Assembly: GCF_008370045.1 (NCBI RefSeq)
Contig: NZ_VOBN01000001.1
Span: 1,143,964-1,207,963, forward strand
Source: Pseudomonas sp. ANT_J12
Lineage (GTDB): Bacteria > Pseudomonadota > Gammaproteobacteria > Pseudomonadales > Pseudomonadaceae
Direction: 5' to 3'
DNA: 64,000 nucleotides
The translations under genes were made by a program, and so were the position numbers. Numbering within the stretch: the stretch's first letter is position 1; each line of letters starts with the position of its first letter. The notes under the pieces are model-generated. The model was not told the DNA's origin. It ran no database searches and saw nothing but the letters and a program-made list of their open reading frames with translations. Below are positions 9,679 to 19,009 of the stretch, piece after piece.

Positions 9679-11247
9679 TCAGGCCGGGTACCCGGTGATG
9701 TTGCGAATGCTTTGGTACAGCGGCTTGAGCTGGCGGTACATGCGCAGGTAGACCTCCTTGTACAGTCGTTCATAGACCTGCTGCGCCTCGGGTTGCGGCA
9801 TGAAAATCGCGCCGACCCGGGTCATGGCCGCCATCGCCGTGGGGAAATCCGCGTACAAGCCAAGCCCCACCGCGCAGCAAATGGCCGCGCCCAGACCGGA
9901 CGCTTCGTACACGTGCGGACGCTCGGCCGGCAGGCCGAAAATGTCCGCCGTGAGCTGCATCGCGGCATCGCTCTGGGAACCACCGCCGGCGACGCGCAAG
10001 CGCTTGATCGAGACCTTCGAACGCTGCTCGATGCTCTGCAAACCCTGGCGCAGGGCATACGCCAGACCTTCGAGGATCGCCCGGTAAATATGCGCGCGGG
10101 TATGCACGTCGCCGAAGCCGATCATCGCGCCTTTGGCTTCCACCCCCGGTTCGCGAATGCCGGGCGACCAGTAGGGTTGCAGCATCAGGCCCATGGAGCC
10201 CGGGGGCACGGCGTTGACCAGCGCGTCGAACAATTGCTCGGGCTCAATGCCTTGCGCTTTGGCCTGCTGCATTTCTCGCAGGCCGAACTCGTTCTTGAAC
10301 CAGCTGACCATCCAGTAGCCGCGATAAATCATCACCTCGCAGTTGTACTGATCCGGCACCGCCGACGGGTAAGGCGGGATCAACGGGACAATTTCCAGGT
10401 AGCGCGAGCGGGTGCTGGTGATCGTCGCCGTGGTGCCGTAGGACAGGCACACCGTGTCCGCATCGACCACGCCGGAACCCACCACTTCGCAGGCCTTGTC
10501 GGCACCGGCGGCAATCAGCGGCAAGCCCTCGGGTATACCGGTGTGGCGGCTGGCTTCGGCGCTGATGTGACCCAGGGTTTCACCGGGTTTGTGCAGCGTG
10601 GGCAGTTGCTCGGGACGCACCGCCAGCGCCTGCCATTTCCAGTCGCGGGGAGCGGCCCAGCGCAGGCGCTTGAAGTCGAACGGCAGGTAGCCGACGCAAC
10701 AACCCACCGAGTCGACAAACCGCCCGCACAGGCGATGGGTGAGAAACCCCGACAGCAGCAAAAACTTGTCGGTCGCCGCCCACACGTCAGGCTGATGGCG
10801 CGCGATCCAATTGGCCTCGGCTTGCGCACGAAAATAATCCACGGTGGCTTGCGCACCGACCAGTTTGAACAGCCAGCCCCACGGTCCCTTCAGCCGGCCT
10901 TCGACTTCGGCCTGGCGTTGATCGAGCCACAGGATCGCCGGGCGTAGCGCTTTGCCCTGGGCATCGACGTTGATCACGGTGCCGCGCTGGGTGGTCAGGG
11001 ACACGCCGGCAATCTGCGCGCGGTCGATGCCGGTTTGCTGCCATAACTGCTGGCAGGCCTCCCCCAATTTTGCCCAGTAATAGTCCGGGTCCTGCTCGGC
11101 CCAGCCAGGTTGTGTCGAGTAATAGGCCTGCAACTCGACCTTGCCTTTGCCCAGCAGATTGCCCTGCAAGTCGAAGAGCAGCGCGCGCACGCTCTGGGTG
11201 CCATTGTCGATCGCCAGCAGGTAACGCTTGTTCGGGTGGTTATCCAT
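9679..11247 (-). CDS. FGGY-family carbohydrate kinase (glycerol kinase-like)
   Basis: A 522-residue ASKHA-fold kinase. The N-terminal phosphate-1 motif is [17 protein letters not shown], and the C-terminal FGGY signature region is [20 protein letters not shown]. Members phosphorylate sugars or polyols with ATP. The GlpD-like gene ends just upstream, so a glycerol-type substrate is likely, but this gene is separate from the usual glpFKRD locus and may act on a modified glycerol. The open frame runs much further upstream over the neighbouring gene; the ATG at 11247 is chosen because homology begins there and it avoids overlap with the preceding stop. Confidence 0.85.
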   Translation of the reverse strand: MDNHPNKRYLLAIDNGTQSVRALLFDLQGNLLGKGKVELQAYYSTQPGWAEQDPDYYWAKLGEACQQLWQQTGIDRAQIAGVSLTTQRGTVINVDAQGKALRPAILWLDQRQAEVEGRLKGPWGWLFKLVGAQATVDYFRAQAEANWIARHQPDVWAATDKFLLLSGFLTHRLCGRFVDSVGCCVGYLPFDFKRLRWAAPRDWKWQALAVRPEQLPTLHKPGETLGHISAEASRHTGIPEGLPLIAAGADKACEVVGSGVVDADTVCLSYGTTATITSTRSRYLEIVPLIPPYPSAVPDQYNCEVMIYRGYWMVSWFKNEFGLREMQQAKAQGIEPEQLFDALVNAVPPGSMGLMLQPYWSPGIREPGVEAKGAMIGFGDVHTRAHIYRAILEGLAYALRQGLQSIEQRSKVSIKRLRVAGGGSQSDAAMQLTADIFGLPAERPHVYEASGLGAAICCAVGLGLYADFPTAMAAMTRVGAIFMPQPEAQQVYERLYKEVYLRMYRQLKPLYQSIRNITGYPA

Positions 11248-11257
11248 GGAGCTCACT

Positions 11258-12862
11258 TCAATGGGCATTTTGCGAGGCATCCGGCAAACCATGATGACGT
11301 TGCCACAACGCTTGGTAACGCTGTTGTTCCTGCTGCCAATGTTCATCGTCCCAGCCCAGTCGCGGCTGGCAGAGTCGGCGAATGGCGGCAAAGTAATCCT
11401 CGCCGCCACTTGGCAGTAACAAACCCAGACGGGTGCGCCGCAGCAGCAGGTCATCCAGGTGCAGGACCATTTCCGTGTCGCAGGCAAAGGCCAGTTCCGC
11501 CCACAAGGTGTCCGTGGCGCCGACGCAGGCATGGCCCAGTTCGGCGATCAGGTGCGCCAGTCTCGGCAGGTCACGGCCATGGCGTCCGGCCAGGCGCCGC
11601 CATTGACTGCCACTGAGCCCGGCAATCGGCAGCGGCGGCACGGCGGCAAACACCAGGCCGCCGTCATCACTGAAGGCGCGCCCGAGCATCGTCGCGCAGG
11701 CCTTGAGCACTTCGATGGCCTGCGGGCGAAAGGTCGTCAGCTTGCCACCGGCCAGGGTCACGCAGCCGGGCTCCAGCCACAGCACATGCTCGCGGGTTTC
11801 ACTCGACGGTTTGCCCTGGTGCTCACCCGCCGCACTGCCGACCACCGGGCGCACACCCGACCAGGTCGACAACACATCGGCGGCGACCACGCCGGCATCG
11901 GGAAACTGTTGAGCGCAGGCGGCCAGCAGATAGTCGAGTTCCTCGGCGCTGATGCTCGCGCTCTGGTCCAGATCGTCCTGATGATCGAGGTCCGTGGTGC
12001 CGACCACCGTGGCGCCTTCCCAAGGGAAAACAAACACCGGTCGACGGTCGCGCTCATGCAGGAAGGTGAAGGCCTGCGCCACGGGCAGGCGCCAGCCCGG
12101 CAGCAACACATGACTGCCGCGCAACGGGCGCAACTGACGCGGAGCGTCGGATGGCCGCAAGCGTTCAGCCCAGGCGCCGGTGGCCACGGCCAACACCGCA
12201 CAGCGCAATCGCAGCGATGCACCGCCCTCGCCGTCCTCGACCTCAACCCCGCACACCCGCCCCTCTTCACGCAGCAATTGCTGCACGCGCATGCCGTTGA
12301 TGACCACGGCGCCGTCGGCCCGGGCCTCGCCCAAAACCCGCATCACCAGGCGCGCGTCATCGGTCAGGGCATCGACAAAACAGGTGCCGCCCAGCAGGTC
12401 TTTTTGCTTCACGCCTGGCGCGAGATAACCCAGTTGCTGCGGATCATGGAAGTGATGACTGCGCCGCCCGGCCAGTGCGTCATAGACGCTCAACAAACCG
12501 CCCAATACCCGTGGGCCGGGAAAGCCGCCACGGTAATGCGGCATCAGGAAACTCATCGGTTCCACCAGCCCCGGCGCTTCGTCGAGCAGGCGCTGGCGTT
12601 CGCGGACCGAATCGCGGGTCAGGCGCCACTGGCCCTTGGCGATGTAACGCAAACCGCCATGGACCATTTTCGAGGAACGGCTGGACGTGCCCCAGGCGAA
12701 ATCCCGCTGCTCCAGCAACAGGCAACGCCAGCCACGCCGTGCGGCTTCGCGCAGGATGCCAGCGCCGCTGATGCCGCCGCCGATGACGATCAGGTCCCAG
12801 GTTTCATCCGCCAGCGTTGACAGCACCTGTTGGCGCCACGCCGCGTTCCAGTCGAGGCTCAT
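11258..12862 (-). CDS. Glycerol-3-phosphate dehydrogenase/oxidase (GlpD-like)
   Basis: A 534-residue FAD enzyme. The N-terminal dinucleotide-binding motif is [19 protein letters not shown], followed by the GlpD hallmark [18 protein letters not shown]. GlpD oxidises sn-glycerol-3-phosphate to dihydroxyacetone phosphate and passes electrons to quinone. A GTG at 12871 would overlap the stop of the upstream gene, but the ATG at 12862 has AGGAG eight bases upstream and is preferred. The gene sits between an AGPS-like enzyme and an FGGY kinase. This pairing suggests that the dihydroxyacetone-phosphate product, perhaps alkylated, is handled by the adjacent FAD enzyme (inference). Confidence 0.88.
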   Translation of the reverse strand: MSLDWNAAWRQQVLSTLADETWDLIVIGGGISGAGILREAARRGWRCLLLEQRDFAWGTSSRSSKMVHGGLRYIAKGQWRLTRDSVRERQRLLDEAPGLVEPMSFLMPHYRGGFPGPRVLGGLLSVYDALAGRRSHHFHDPQQLGYLAPGVKQKDLLGGTCFVDALTDDARLVMRVLGEARADGAVVINGMRVQQLLREEGRVCGVEVEDGEGGASLRLRCAVLAVATGAWAERLRPSDAPRQLRPLRGSHVLLPGWRLPVAQAFTFLHERDRRPVFVFPWEGATVVGTTDLDHQDDLDQSASISAEELDYLLAACAQQFPDAGVVAADVLSTWSGVRPVVGSAAGEHQGKPSSETREHVLWLEPGCVTLAGGKLTTFRPQAIEVLKACATMLGRAFSDDGGLVFAAVPPLPIAGLSGSQWRRLAGRHGRDLPRLAHLIAELGHACVGATDTLWAELAFACDTEMVLHLDDLLLRRTRLGLLLPSGGEDYFAAIRRLCQPRLGWDDEHWQQEQQRYQALWQRHHGLPDASQNAH

Positions 12863-12867
12863 GGCCG

Positions 12868-14463
12868 TCACTCCTGCAACAGCGTGCCGGGGTTCAGGCG
12901 CCCGGCGGGATCGAAATGCCGACTCAGCGCCTGCAAGGTGTCCATCGCCAGTGCGCCCTTCTCCCGCAGCAGGTACGGCGCATGGTCCTTGCCCACGCCA
13001 TGCTGGTGACTGATGGTGCCGTGGTGGTCGACGATGGTCTGGCTCGCGGCCTGCTTGAGCGCCTGCCAGCGCGCCAGGGTGGCGGCGTAGTCCGCTGCCG
13101 GACGGAACACGTAAGTGGTGTAGATGCTCGACCCTTCGCCATAGACATGGGACAGGTGCGTGAACACATGCACCTGCTCGCCTTCAGCGGCCAAGGCGTC
13201 GCGCAGGCTGTTTTCGACCCGGCCGAGCAGGTTGTCGACGTTGCTCCAGTCGGTGGCGGTTTCCAGGGTGTCGACCACGTAACCGGCGTTCCACAGGTTC
13301 TCGCGCAGGTAGGGGAAACGGAAACGGTTCTGCGACCATTTCTTGCCAAGCAAGGTGCCGGTGAACACGCCGCCGAAGGCTTTCAGGTGCTGCCGGGCCT
13401 GGCTCAGGGACAGCGCATTTTGCCGGCGATTGCCGGTCACGCCGAACGTCAGCAGGCACTTGCCCGCACCGGCGCCGCGCAGGGCCAGGTACTTTTCCAG
13501 CCAGGCGATCTGCTGTGGATGACCGGCCAGCGCCAACTGGGTTTCGGTTTCCACCGCGTTGGACAAGCGCAGCATCGACAGCGGCACGCGGGCCTGGGCC
13601 AACTGACGGATGGCTCGCAGCGCCTGCGGCCAGTCGGGCAGGAACACCCCATAGAAACGCTCATCGGCCGGCAGCGCACTGACCCGCACCTTGACCTCGG
13701 AAATGATCCCGAAACGGCCTTCACTGCCCAGTACCACTTCGCGCAGATCGGGACCGGCGGCCGAGGCCGGGAACGTGGCAATTTCCAGAGGACCGGCAAA
13801 GGTTTCCAGGGTGCCACCGGCGAACAACTGCTCGATGCGCCCATAGCGCAACGATTGCTGGCCACTGGAGCGGCTGGCGACCCAACCGCCCAGGGTCGAC
13901 AGTTCCCACGACTGCGGGAAATGCCCCAGCGTATAACCACGGGCACGCAGCTGACTTTCCACTTGCGGCCCTGTCGCGCCGGGGCCGAAGGTTGCCAGCA
14001 GGCTCTGTTCGTCGAGGTCCGTCAGGCGATTCATCCGCGCCAGGGACACCGTCACCACCGGCCGTGTGGAACGCGGCGGATTGATGTGCCCTGCCACCGA
14101 GGTGCCGCCGCCATAGGGAATCAGGCACAGGTCCTGCGCCTGGGCCAGCGCCAGTAATTGACGAATCTGCTCGGCGCTTTCGGGGAAGGCCACGGCGTCG
14201 GGATAAAGCCCCGGCGCTCCTTCGCGCAGCGCCAGCCAGTCCGGCAGGCTCTGACCCCGCGCATGCAACAGACGATCCTGCGCCGTCACGCTGTACAAGG
14301 GATGTTCCGCCAACCGTGAGGCCGGCACGCGGGCCAATGCCGTCTCGAGCGTTGCATCGGGCAACGTTCGACCGACACCGAGCCGCTCATTGAGAAATCC
14401 CGCGCCCTGGGCCGGCAGTTCGACCACCGTGGTTGCATCTCCCCAGCCGTTCCAGCGTCGCAT
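12868..14463 (-). CDS. Alkyldihydroxyacetonephosphate synthase-like FAD enzyme
   Basis: A 531-residue FAD-linked oxidase of the vanillyl-alcohol-oxidase/AGPS superfamily. The PP-loop IPYGGGTSVAGH lies near residue 130. The C-terminal region has the His cluster HHGTISHQHGVG (residues 480-491) and the ending RHFDPAGRLNPGTLL. In AGPS the His-rich loop is catalytic in exchanging an acyl group for a fatty alcohol on dihydroxyacetone phosphate, forming the ether bond; related bacterial proteins are also called simple FAD oxidases or D-lactate dehydrogenase-like. AAAGGA precedes the ATG at 14463. It is first in the leftward series and divergent from the AraC gene. Confidence 0.75.
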   Translation of the reverse strand: MRRWNGWGDATTVVELPAQGAGFLNERLGVGRTLPDATLETALARVPASRLAEHPLYSVTAQDRLLHARGQSLPDWLALREGAPGLYPDAVAFPESAEQIRQLLALAQAQDLCLIPYGGGTSVAGHINPPRSTRPVVTVSLARMNRLTDLDEQSLLATFGPGATGPQVESQLRARGYTLGHFPQSWELSTLGGWVASRSSGQQSLRYGRIEQLFAGGTLETFAGPLEIATFPASAAGPDLREVVLGSEGRFGIISEVKVRVSALPADERFYGVFLPDWPQALRAIRQLAQARVPLSMLRLSNAVETETQLALAGHPQQIAWLEKYLALRGAGAGKCLLTFGVTGNRRQNALSLSQARQHLKAFGGVFTGTLLGKKWSQNRFRFPYLRENLWNAGYVVDTLETATDWSNVDNLLGRVENSLRDALAAEGEQVHVFTHLSHVYGEGSSIYTTYVFRPAADYAATLARWQALKQAASQTIVDHHGTISHQHGVGKDHAPYLLREKGALAMDTLQALSRHFDPAGRLNPGTLLQE

Positions 14464-14672
14464 GCGTGTGTCCTTTTGCGGTTCTGATAGTGATATTTCA
14501 GGAGCCCATACTAGTCAGCTGCCGAAAAGTGTCACGGTCGCATCCGGCCAGTTCGAGTAGCCAATTGAGTCAAACGTCGCGTAAACCTCAGCCATTTACT
14601 TTAGCTGTGGTTTCAACTTACCTTTCAGCGCATTGATCCGCGCACGCGGGCTTTGATCAAAGGACTACGATC
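14464..14672. promoter_or_regulatory. Divergent promoter region, lipid operon and AraC gene
   Basis: A 209-base gap separates the AGPS-like gene (leftward) from the AraC-family gene (rightward) and must hold both promoters. It is more AT-rich than its surroundings. No operator could be defined by eye. Confidence 0.5.
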
Positions 14673-15701
14673 ATGCAATCCCTGGGCTTCACTTCAGTCC
14701 CTCCGCTGCTCAAATACGTGCGCCATGCCGAACAACTGGGCGTGGCCATCGAGCCGGCGTTGGCGGCGTCCGGGTTGCAGGCGCAGCAGTTGAGCGACAA
14801 CAGCCTGCGCTTGCCGGGCGAAGTGCATGAACGGTTGCTCGATTATTTCTGCGAACATTCGGGCGATCCGTTGTTCGGCCTCAACGCCGCGCGTTTTGTG
14901 TTGCCCAACTCCTGGAGCGTGCTGGGTTACATCACCATGAACTGCGCGACCCTGGGCGATGCCATGAGCCGCATCATGCCGTTCGAGAAGCTGGTGGGGG
15001 ACATGGGGGTCAGCCGCGCCGAGGTGCGGGACAGTCATGTGCACTTGATCTGGACCTGCCGTCATCAACGGCCGCGCATCCGCCGGCATCTGGTGGAAAA
15101 CGTGCTCGGTTCCTGGCTGCAATACGCGCGCTGGATCGCCGATACCCAACTGTCACCGGCCGCCGTCTGGCTCGAACATCCACGACCGGCCGACACGACG
15201 CAGGCGCAGTACGAACAGTTCTTCGACTGCCCGGTGTTGTTCGACCAGCCCTATTCGGCCCTGATTGTGCCGTTGCCGTATTTGCAGTTGCCGTTGCGCC
15301 AGGCCGATCCGCAATTGCTGCGCACCCTGGAAGAACATGCCCTGGGACTCATGGCCACGCTGGAGGACGCATCACTGGAGCAGCGGGTCAAAAGCATCCT
15401 GCGCCAGTTGCTCAAGGAAGGGCTGCCGCGCAAAGAGCAGGTGGCCGAGCAATGCGCCGTGTCGGTGCGCACCCTGCAACGCCAGTTGCATCAGGCGGGC
15501 ACGTCGTACCAGCAGATTCTCGATGACCTGCGCCAGGAGCTGGCTGAGCATTATTTGCTGAACAGCACCTTGCCGATCCAGGACATCGCCCAGTACCTGG
15601 GTTTCACCGAACCGCGCTCGTTTCACCGTACGTTCAAGAGCCGGCGCGGGATGCCGCCCGGCGAGTTTCGCCAGACCCACCGCGCGCCGGACGAAGGCTG
15701 A
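14673..15701 (+). CDS. AraC-family transcriptional regulator
   Basis: A 342-residue regulator. Residues about 20-200 match the arabinose-binding-like N-terminal domain typical of the OruR/ArgR-like AraC group. The C-terminal 100 residues carry two helix-turn-helix units, including SVRTLQRQLHQAGTSYQQIL and the second-helix signature LGFTEPRSFHRTFKSRRGMP. It is transcribed away from the AGPS-GlpD-kinase series across a 209-bp gap, so it is the obvious candidate activator of that operon. The effector is unknown; a glycerolipid-derived molecule would fit. Its stop lies three bases from that of the convergent VOC gene. Confidence 0.9.
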   Translation: MQSLGFTSVPPLLKYVRHAEQLGVAIEPALAASGLQAQQLSDNSLRLPGEVHERLLDYFCEHSGDPLFGLNAARFVLPNSWSVLGYITMNCATLGDAMSRIMPFEKLVGDMGVSRAEVRDSHVHLIWTCRHQRPRIRRHLVENVLGSWLQYARWIADTQLSPAAVWLEHPRPADTTQAQYEQFFDCPVLFDQPYSALIVPLPYLQLPLRQADPQLLRTLEEHALGLMATLEDASLEQRVKSILRQLLKEGLPRKEQVAEQCAVSVRTLQRQLHQAGTSYQQILDDLRQELAEHYLLNSTLPIQDIAQYLGFTEPRSFHRTFKSRRGMPPGEFRQTHRAPDEG

Positions 15702-15704
15702 AAC

Positions 15705-16073
15705 TCAGACACAAATCGCATTGGTAAACACCAACCGATTGCCGAACGGGTCGATCACGGTCAGGTCCTGGCTGCCCCATGGCGTGGCCTGGATCTGCGG
15801 TTTGGCGTAGGTGTAATCCTTGGCGCTCAGTTGTTGCTGGAAGGCTTCCAGTTCATCGGTCTCGATGCGCAATGCCGAACCCGGCGTGGCGTCGCCATGG
15901 TGTTCGGACAGGTGCAGCACGCATTCGCCCCGGGAGACTTGCAGGTACAACGGGAAATTGGCTTCGAAGCGATGCTGCCAATCGATGTTGAAGCCCAGGA
16001 AGTCGACGTAGAACGCCACTGCCTTGGCTTCATCGAAAATCCGCAGGATCGGGGTGGTTTTGCCGAAGCTCAT
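15705..16073 (-). CDS. VOC-family (glyoxalase superfamily) protein
   Basis: A 122-residue protein with a single vicinal-oxygen-chelate unit. The N-terminal ILRIFDEAKAVAFYVDFLGF and the C-terminal DPFGNRLVF are standard for glyoxalase/bleomycin-resistance/dioxygenase relatives. Possible metal ligands are the His in LHLSEHHGD and a late Glu or Asp, but the activity cannot be assigned. A 117-bp gap separates it from the deacylase gene upstream on the same strand, so it is probably a separate unit. Confidence 0.85.
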   Translation of the reverse strand: MSFGKTTPILRIFDEAKAVAFYVDFLGFNIDWQHRFEANFPLYLQVSRGECVLHLSEHHGDATPGSALRIETDELEAFQQQLSAKDYTYAKPQIQATPWGSQDLTVIDPFGNRLVFTNAICV

Positions 16074-16095
16074 GGGTTGCTCCCTGGTTGGAAAG

Positions 16096-16112
16096 GCCCA
16101 GTGTAGCTGGGC
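16096..16112 (-). terminator. Hairpin after the carbamoyltransferase operon
   Basis: GCCCAG and CTGGGC form a six-base-pair stem with a five-base loop, followed on the minus strand by CTTTCC. It lies about 80 bases past the deacylase stop and before the VOC gene. The T-run is weak, so the terminator call is tentative. Confidence 0.35.
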
Positions 16113-16190
16113 TGGATGTCAGCGCTTCGGCTTGGCGATGGCTTTCTTTAATTGCAGAGTGCCACCACTGTGATGCAGCTCTCGGAATGT

Positions 16191-17648
16191 TTACCGGAAC
16201 CCGTCGCGCAAATCCCCTTCCCGCGCCAGAAACCGCCCTTCCCTTTTGCCGTTCGCCTGGCCATCGATGTAACTCAACACACCATTGACCCACACCCCAT
16301 CAATCCCTTCCGCCGCCCGTTGCGGGTCATGGAAATCCGCCACGTCGCGAACGGTCAACGGATCAAACAACACCAGATCCGCCCAATGCCCTTCACGAAT
16401 TTCACCGCGTTCCTTCAAGCCAAAGCGCGCCGCCGACAAACCGGTCATCTTGTGCACGGCGGTGTGCAGCGCAAACAGCCCGACATCACGACTGAAATGC
16501 CCGAGCACCCGCGGGAACGCGCCCCACAAACGTGGATGAGGAAACGGATCTTCCGGCAACCCGTCGGAGCCGACCATCGACAACGGATGCGCGAGGATGC
16601 GCCGCACATCCGCCTCGTCCATCCCGTAATACACCGCACCGGCCGGTTGCAGACGCCGGGCGGCGTCGAGCAGCGGCATGCTCCATTCGGCAGCGATGTC
16701 GATCAAGTCGCGGCCACTCACTTCAGGATGGGGCGCGGACCACGTGATGGTGATGCGATGGGCATCGGTGACTTGCTTGAGGTCCAGGGTCGAAGAACTC
16801 GCCGCGTAGGGATAACAATCGCAGCCCACGGGATGGGTTTGCGCCGCGTGCTCAAGGGACGCCAACAACTGCGGACTGCGGCCCCAGTTACCGACGCCGG
16901 CACATTTGAGGTGGGACACGATCACCGGGGATTTGGCATGACGGCCGATCTGGAACGCCTCGTCCATGGCCTCCAGCACCGGTTCGAATTCGCTGCGCAA
17001 ATGGGTGGTGTAGACCGCGCCGAAAGCGCTCAGCTCTTCGGTCAGTTGCATCACTTCATCGGTGGACGCCGAGAACGCACTGGCATAGGCCAGCCCTGTG
17101 GATAACCCGAGCGCGCCGGCCTCCAGGCTTTCGCGCAGCTGCTCGCGCATCGCGCTGATTTCATCCGCAGTGGCCGTGCGAAACAGGTCGTCGAGGTGAT
17201 TGCTGCGCAACGCGGTATGGCCGACCAGCGCCGCCACATTCAACGTGGTGTTCGCCGCTTCGACGGCGGCGCGGTAATCGCTGAACGTCGGATACACAAA
17301 CGCCGCACGGGTGCCAAGCAGGTTCATCGGGTCCGGTGGATCGCCACGCAGACTGACCGGCGAGGCACTGATCCCGCAGTTGCCGACAATCACGGTGGTT
17401 ACACCCTGGCTGAGTTTGGGCAGCATCTGCGGTTGGCGGATGACCACGGTGTCATCGTGGGTGTGCACGTCGATAAAACCCGGCGCGAGCACCCGGCCGG
17501 CGGCGTCAATTTCATCCGTGGCGCGAGCGTCGTGCAGGTCGCCGATAAACGCGATGCGGCCGTTCAAAATGGCCACGTCAGCGGAATAACCGGGCGCGTT
17601 GCTGCCGTCGATGACCAGGGCGTTGCGAATCAGCGTGTCGTACAACAT
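16191..17648 (-). CDS. N-acyl-D-amino-acid deacylase (D-aminoacylase family)
   Basis: A 485-residue amidohydrolase with the usual length for the family. The metal-binding HxH is in GFIDVHTHDD (His62, His64). Later family features include VSHLKCAGVGNWGRS and the catalytic-Asp region MVGSDGLPEDPFPHP. Such enzymes hydrolyse N-acylated D-amino acids with one or two zinc ions in a TIM barrel. It is last in a five-gene leftward operon, 15 bp after the DUF218 gene. The operon holds a carbamoyltransferase and an MFS transporter, so a role in trimming an N-acyl precursor or detoxifying an imported compound is conceivable but unproven. Confidence 0.85.
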   Translation of the reverse strand: MLYDTLIRNALVIDGSNAPGYSADVAILNGRIAFIGDLHDARATDEIDAAGRVLAPGFIDVHTHDDTVVIRQPQMLPKLSQGVTTVIVGNCGISASPVSLRGDPPDPMNLLGTRAAFVYPTFSDYRAAVEAANTTLNVAALVGHTALRSNHLDDLFRTATADEISAMREQLRESLEAGALGLSTGLAYASAFSASTDEVMQLTEELSAFGAVYTTHLRSEFEPVLEAMDEAFQIGRHAKSPVIVSHLKCAGVGNWGRSPQLLASLEHAAQTHPVGCDCYPYAASSSTLDLKQVTDAHRITITWSAPHPEVSGRDLIDIAAEWSMPLLDAARRLQPAGAVYYGMDEADVRRILAHPLSMVGSDGLPEDPFPHPRLWGAFPRVLGHFSRDVGLFALHTAVHKMTGLSAARFGLKERGEIREGHWADLVLFDPLTVRDVADFHDPQRAAEGIDGVWVNGVLSYIDGQANGKREGRFLAREGDLRDGFR

Positions 17649-17663
17649 GTCAGTCTCCAGGCC

Positions 17664-18302
17664 TCAGCTCCTGCCCTTGATCAAATGGTGATCGAACCCT
17701 TGCTCCACCAGGTAACGCCAGGCGACCTGGACCTCGTCGGGAATCAGCTGTTCCGCCTGGAAGCCCAGCGCAGGGTAAACCATGATGCGGTGCACATCCC
17801 CGACCATCTCGTCGATCAGCCCCAGGACCCCGATCAGGTTGCTGATCCCTCCCGGAAAAGCGAACGACGGCGCATCCACACACGCCTCCAATTCGGGCCA
17901 CTGCACGGGCAAGGTCAAGGCCACACGGCGGATGGAGTTCGGTTTGGTCAGGAACGTCGCTCGATGCACCTGTGGGAACAGCGCCTTGGCAAACGCGATG
18001 TTCTCGGCAAAGTTGGTGGCGCGCGGTTCCAGGGTGAATTGATCCGCCGTCACCCCCAGCGCCAGGGCTCGTTGCGCAAAAATATCGGCTTCGGTGCGTT
18101 CCCACAAATGCTTCGTCCAGTTGCCGGTATTGCCGGTGAACAGCAGGTGCGGGGCGACGCCTTTTTTCAGCAGTTCGCAGGCGTAATCGCAGACCCGCAA
18201 ATCGTAGGAACCACAGACCACGATCAGCTCGCAAGCCTGGTGCTGGCGCCCTGCTCCGAGGAAGTCCCACAGGACGGTGGCGTGTTGCAGGGTCGGCGTC
18301 AT
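17664..18302 (-). CDS. DUF218 (YdcF/SanA-like) protein
   Basis: A 212-residue protein with the DUF218 core: an early CELIVVCGSYDLRVCDYACE strand-loop, HLLFTGNTGNW, EPRATNFAENI and a late VYPALGFQAEQ. The family binds S-adenosylmethionine or nucleotide-like ligands in E. coli YdcF, and SanA-type members affect envelope permeability; no single reaction is established. There is no signal peptide or membrane span, so it is cytoplasmic. Its ATG overlaps the stop of the HAD gene (ATGA arrangement), indicating translational coupling. Confidence 0.75.
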   Translation of the reverse strand: MTPTLQHATVLWDFLGAGRQHQACELIVVCGSYDLRVCDYACELLKKGVAPHLLFTGNTGNWTKHLWERTEADIFAQRALALGVTADQFTLEPRATNFAENIAFAKALFPQVHRATFLTKPNSIRRVALTLPVQWPELEACVDAPSFAFPGGISNLIGVLGLIDEMVGDVHRIMVYPALGFQAEQLIPDEVQVAWRYLVEQGFDHHLIKGRS

Positions 18303-19009
18303 GAGCGGGCGAACCTCTGGGCAACCCGCCCACTGATGAACAGACCGCTATTGCCAAAGACGTGAGGCCCCAGATCGGTCAGCGAGACCGGCAGCGCGGT
18401 GAAATCCGCATACACCCGCGTCGCGCCGTGATCGGTCAACGTCGAGTCTTCGCCGATGCCCACACACAGCGCGCCGCTGCTGATCGCCGACTGCACGCCG
18501 CTGACCGAGTCCTCGAACACCAGGCATTCATCGCTCTGGCGCTCCAGTTGCGCCGCCGCCAGGCGATAGGCATCCGGCGCCGGTTTGCCACTGCGCACGT
18601 CGTCGCGGCAAATGATGCTGTCGAACACCGATGTCAGATTATGTTGCTGCAGGACATGTTCGACCCGCGCTCGCCAACTGCTGGTGACCAGCGCCATGGG
18701 CACCGCGCTCGCCTTGAGTTGCGCGATAAACGCGGCCACCCCCGGCACCAGCGCACAAGTCGAGACCTGCTCGACCGCATCGACTTGCTGCTTGATCGCC
18801 ACGCGCTGCGGCTCGTCAAACTGACCGAACAGCGCCTGCATCGTATGACCGCCCGGGCGGCCGTGAATGTGTTCGGTGATAAAGGCCTGATCCACGGCCA
18901 CGCCGTAGCGCCGGGCGACGCTGGTCCAGGCGAATTCGATGACGTCGCGGGACTGGATAAGCACGCCGTCCATATCAAAGCAGACGGCTGTAAACGTTCG
19001 TTGTGTCAT
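18299..19009 (-). CDS. HAD-superfamily phosphatase/phosphomutase
   Basis: A 236-residue protein of the beta-phosphoglucomutase-like HAD subfamily. Motif I is CFDMDGVL (Asp12 nucleophile, Asp14). Motif II is in LVTSSW, motif III is the Lys in GKPAPDAY, and motif IV is FEDSVSGVQSA. It probably dephosphorylates a small phosphorylated metabolite. The start at 19009 sits inside the end of the MFS gene, a 35-base overlap; the longer frame beginning ten codons earlier would overlap more and has no better start. It is tightly coupled to the next gene. Confidence 0.85.
   Translation of the reverse strand: MTQRTFTAVCFDMDGVLIQSRDVIEFAWTSVARRYGVAVDQAFITEHIHGRPGGHTMQALFGQFDEPQRVAIKQQVDAVEQVSTCALVPGVAAFIAQLKASAVPMALVTSSWRARVEHVLQQHNLTSVFDSIICRDDVRSGKPAPDAYRLAAAQLERQSDECLVFEDSVSGVQSAISSGALCVGIGEDSTLTDHGATRVYADFTALPVSLTDLGPHVFGNSGLFISGRVAQRFARS

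Noticed and set aside
12862..12871. GTG at 12871 as the start of the GlpD-like gene
   Set aside because: It would lie directly on the upstream gene's stop with no room for a ribosome-binding site; the ATG at 12862 has AGGAG at eight bases.
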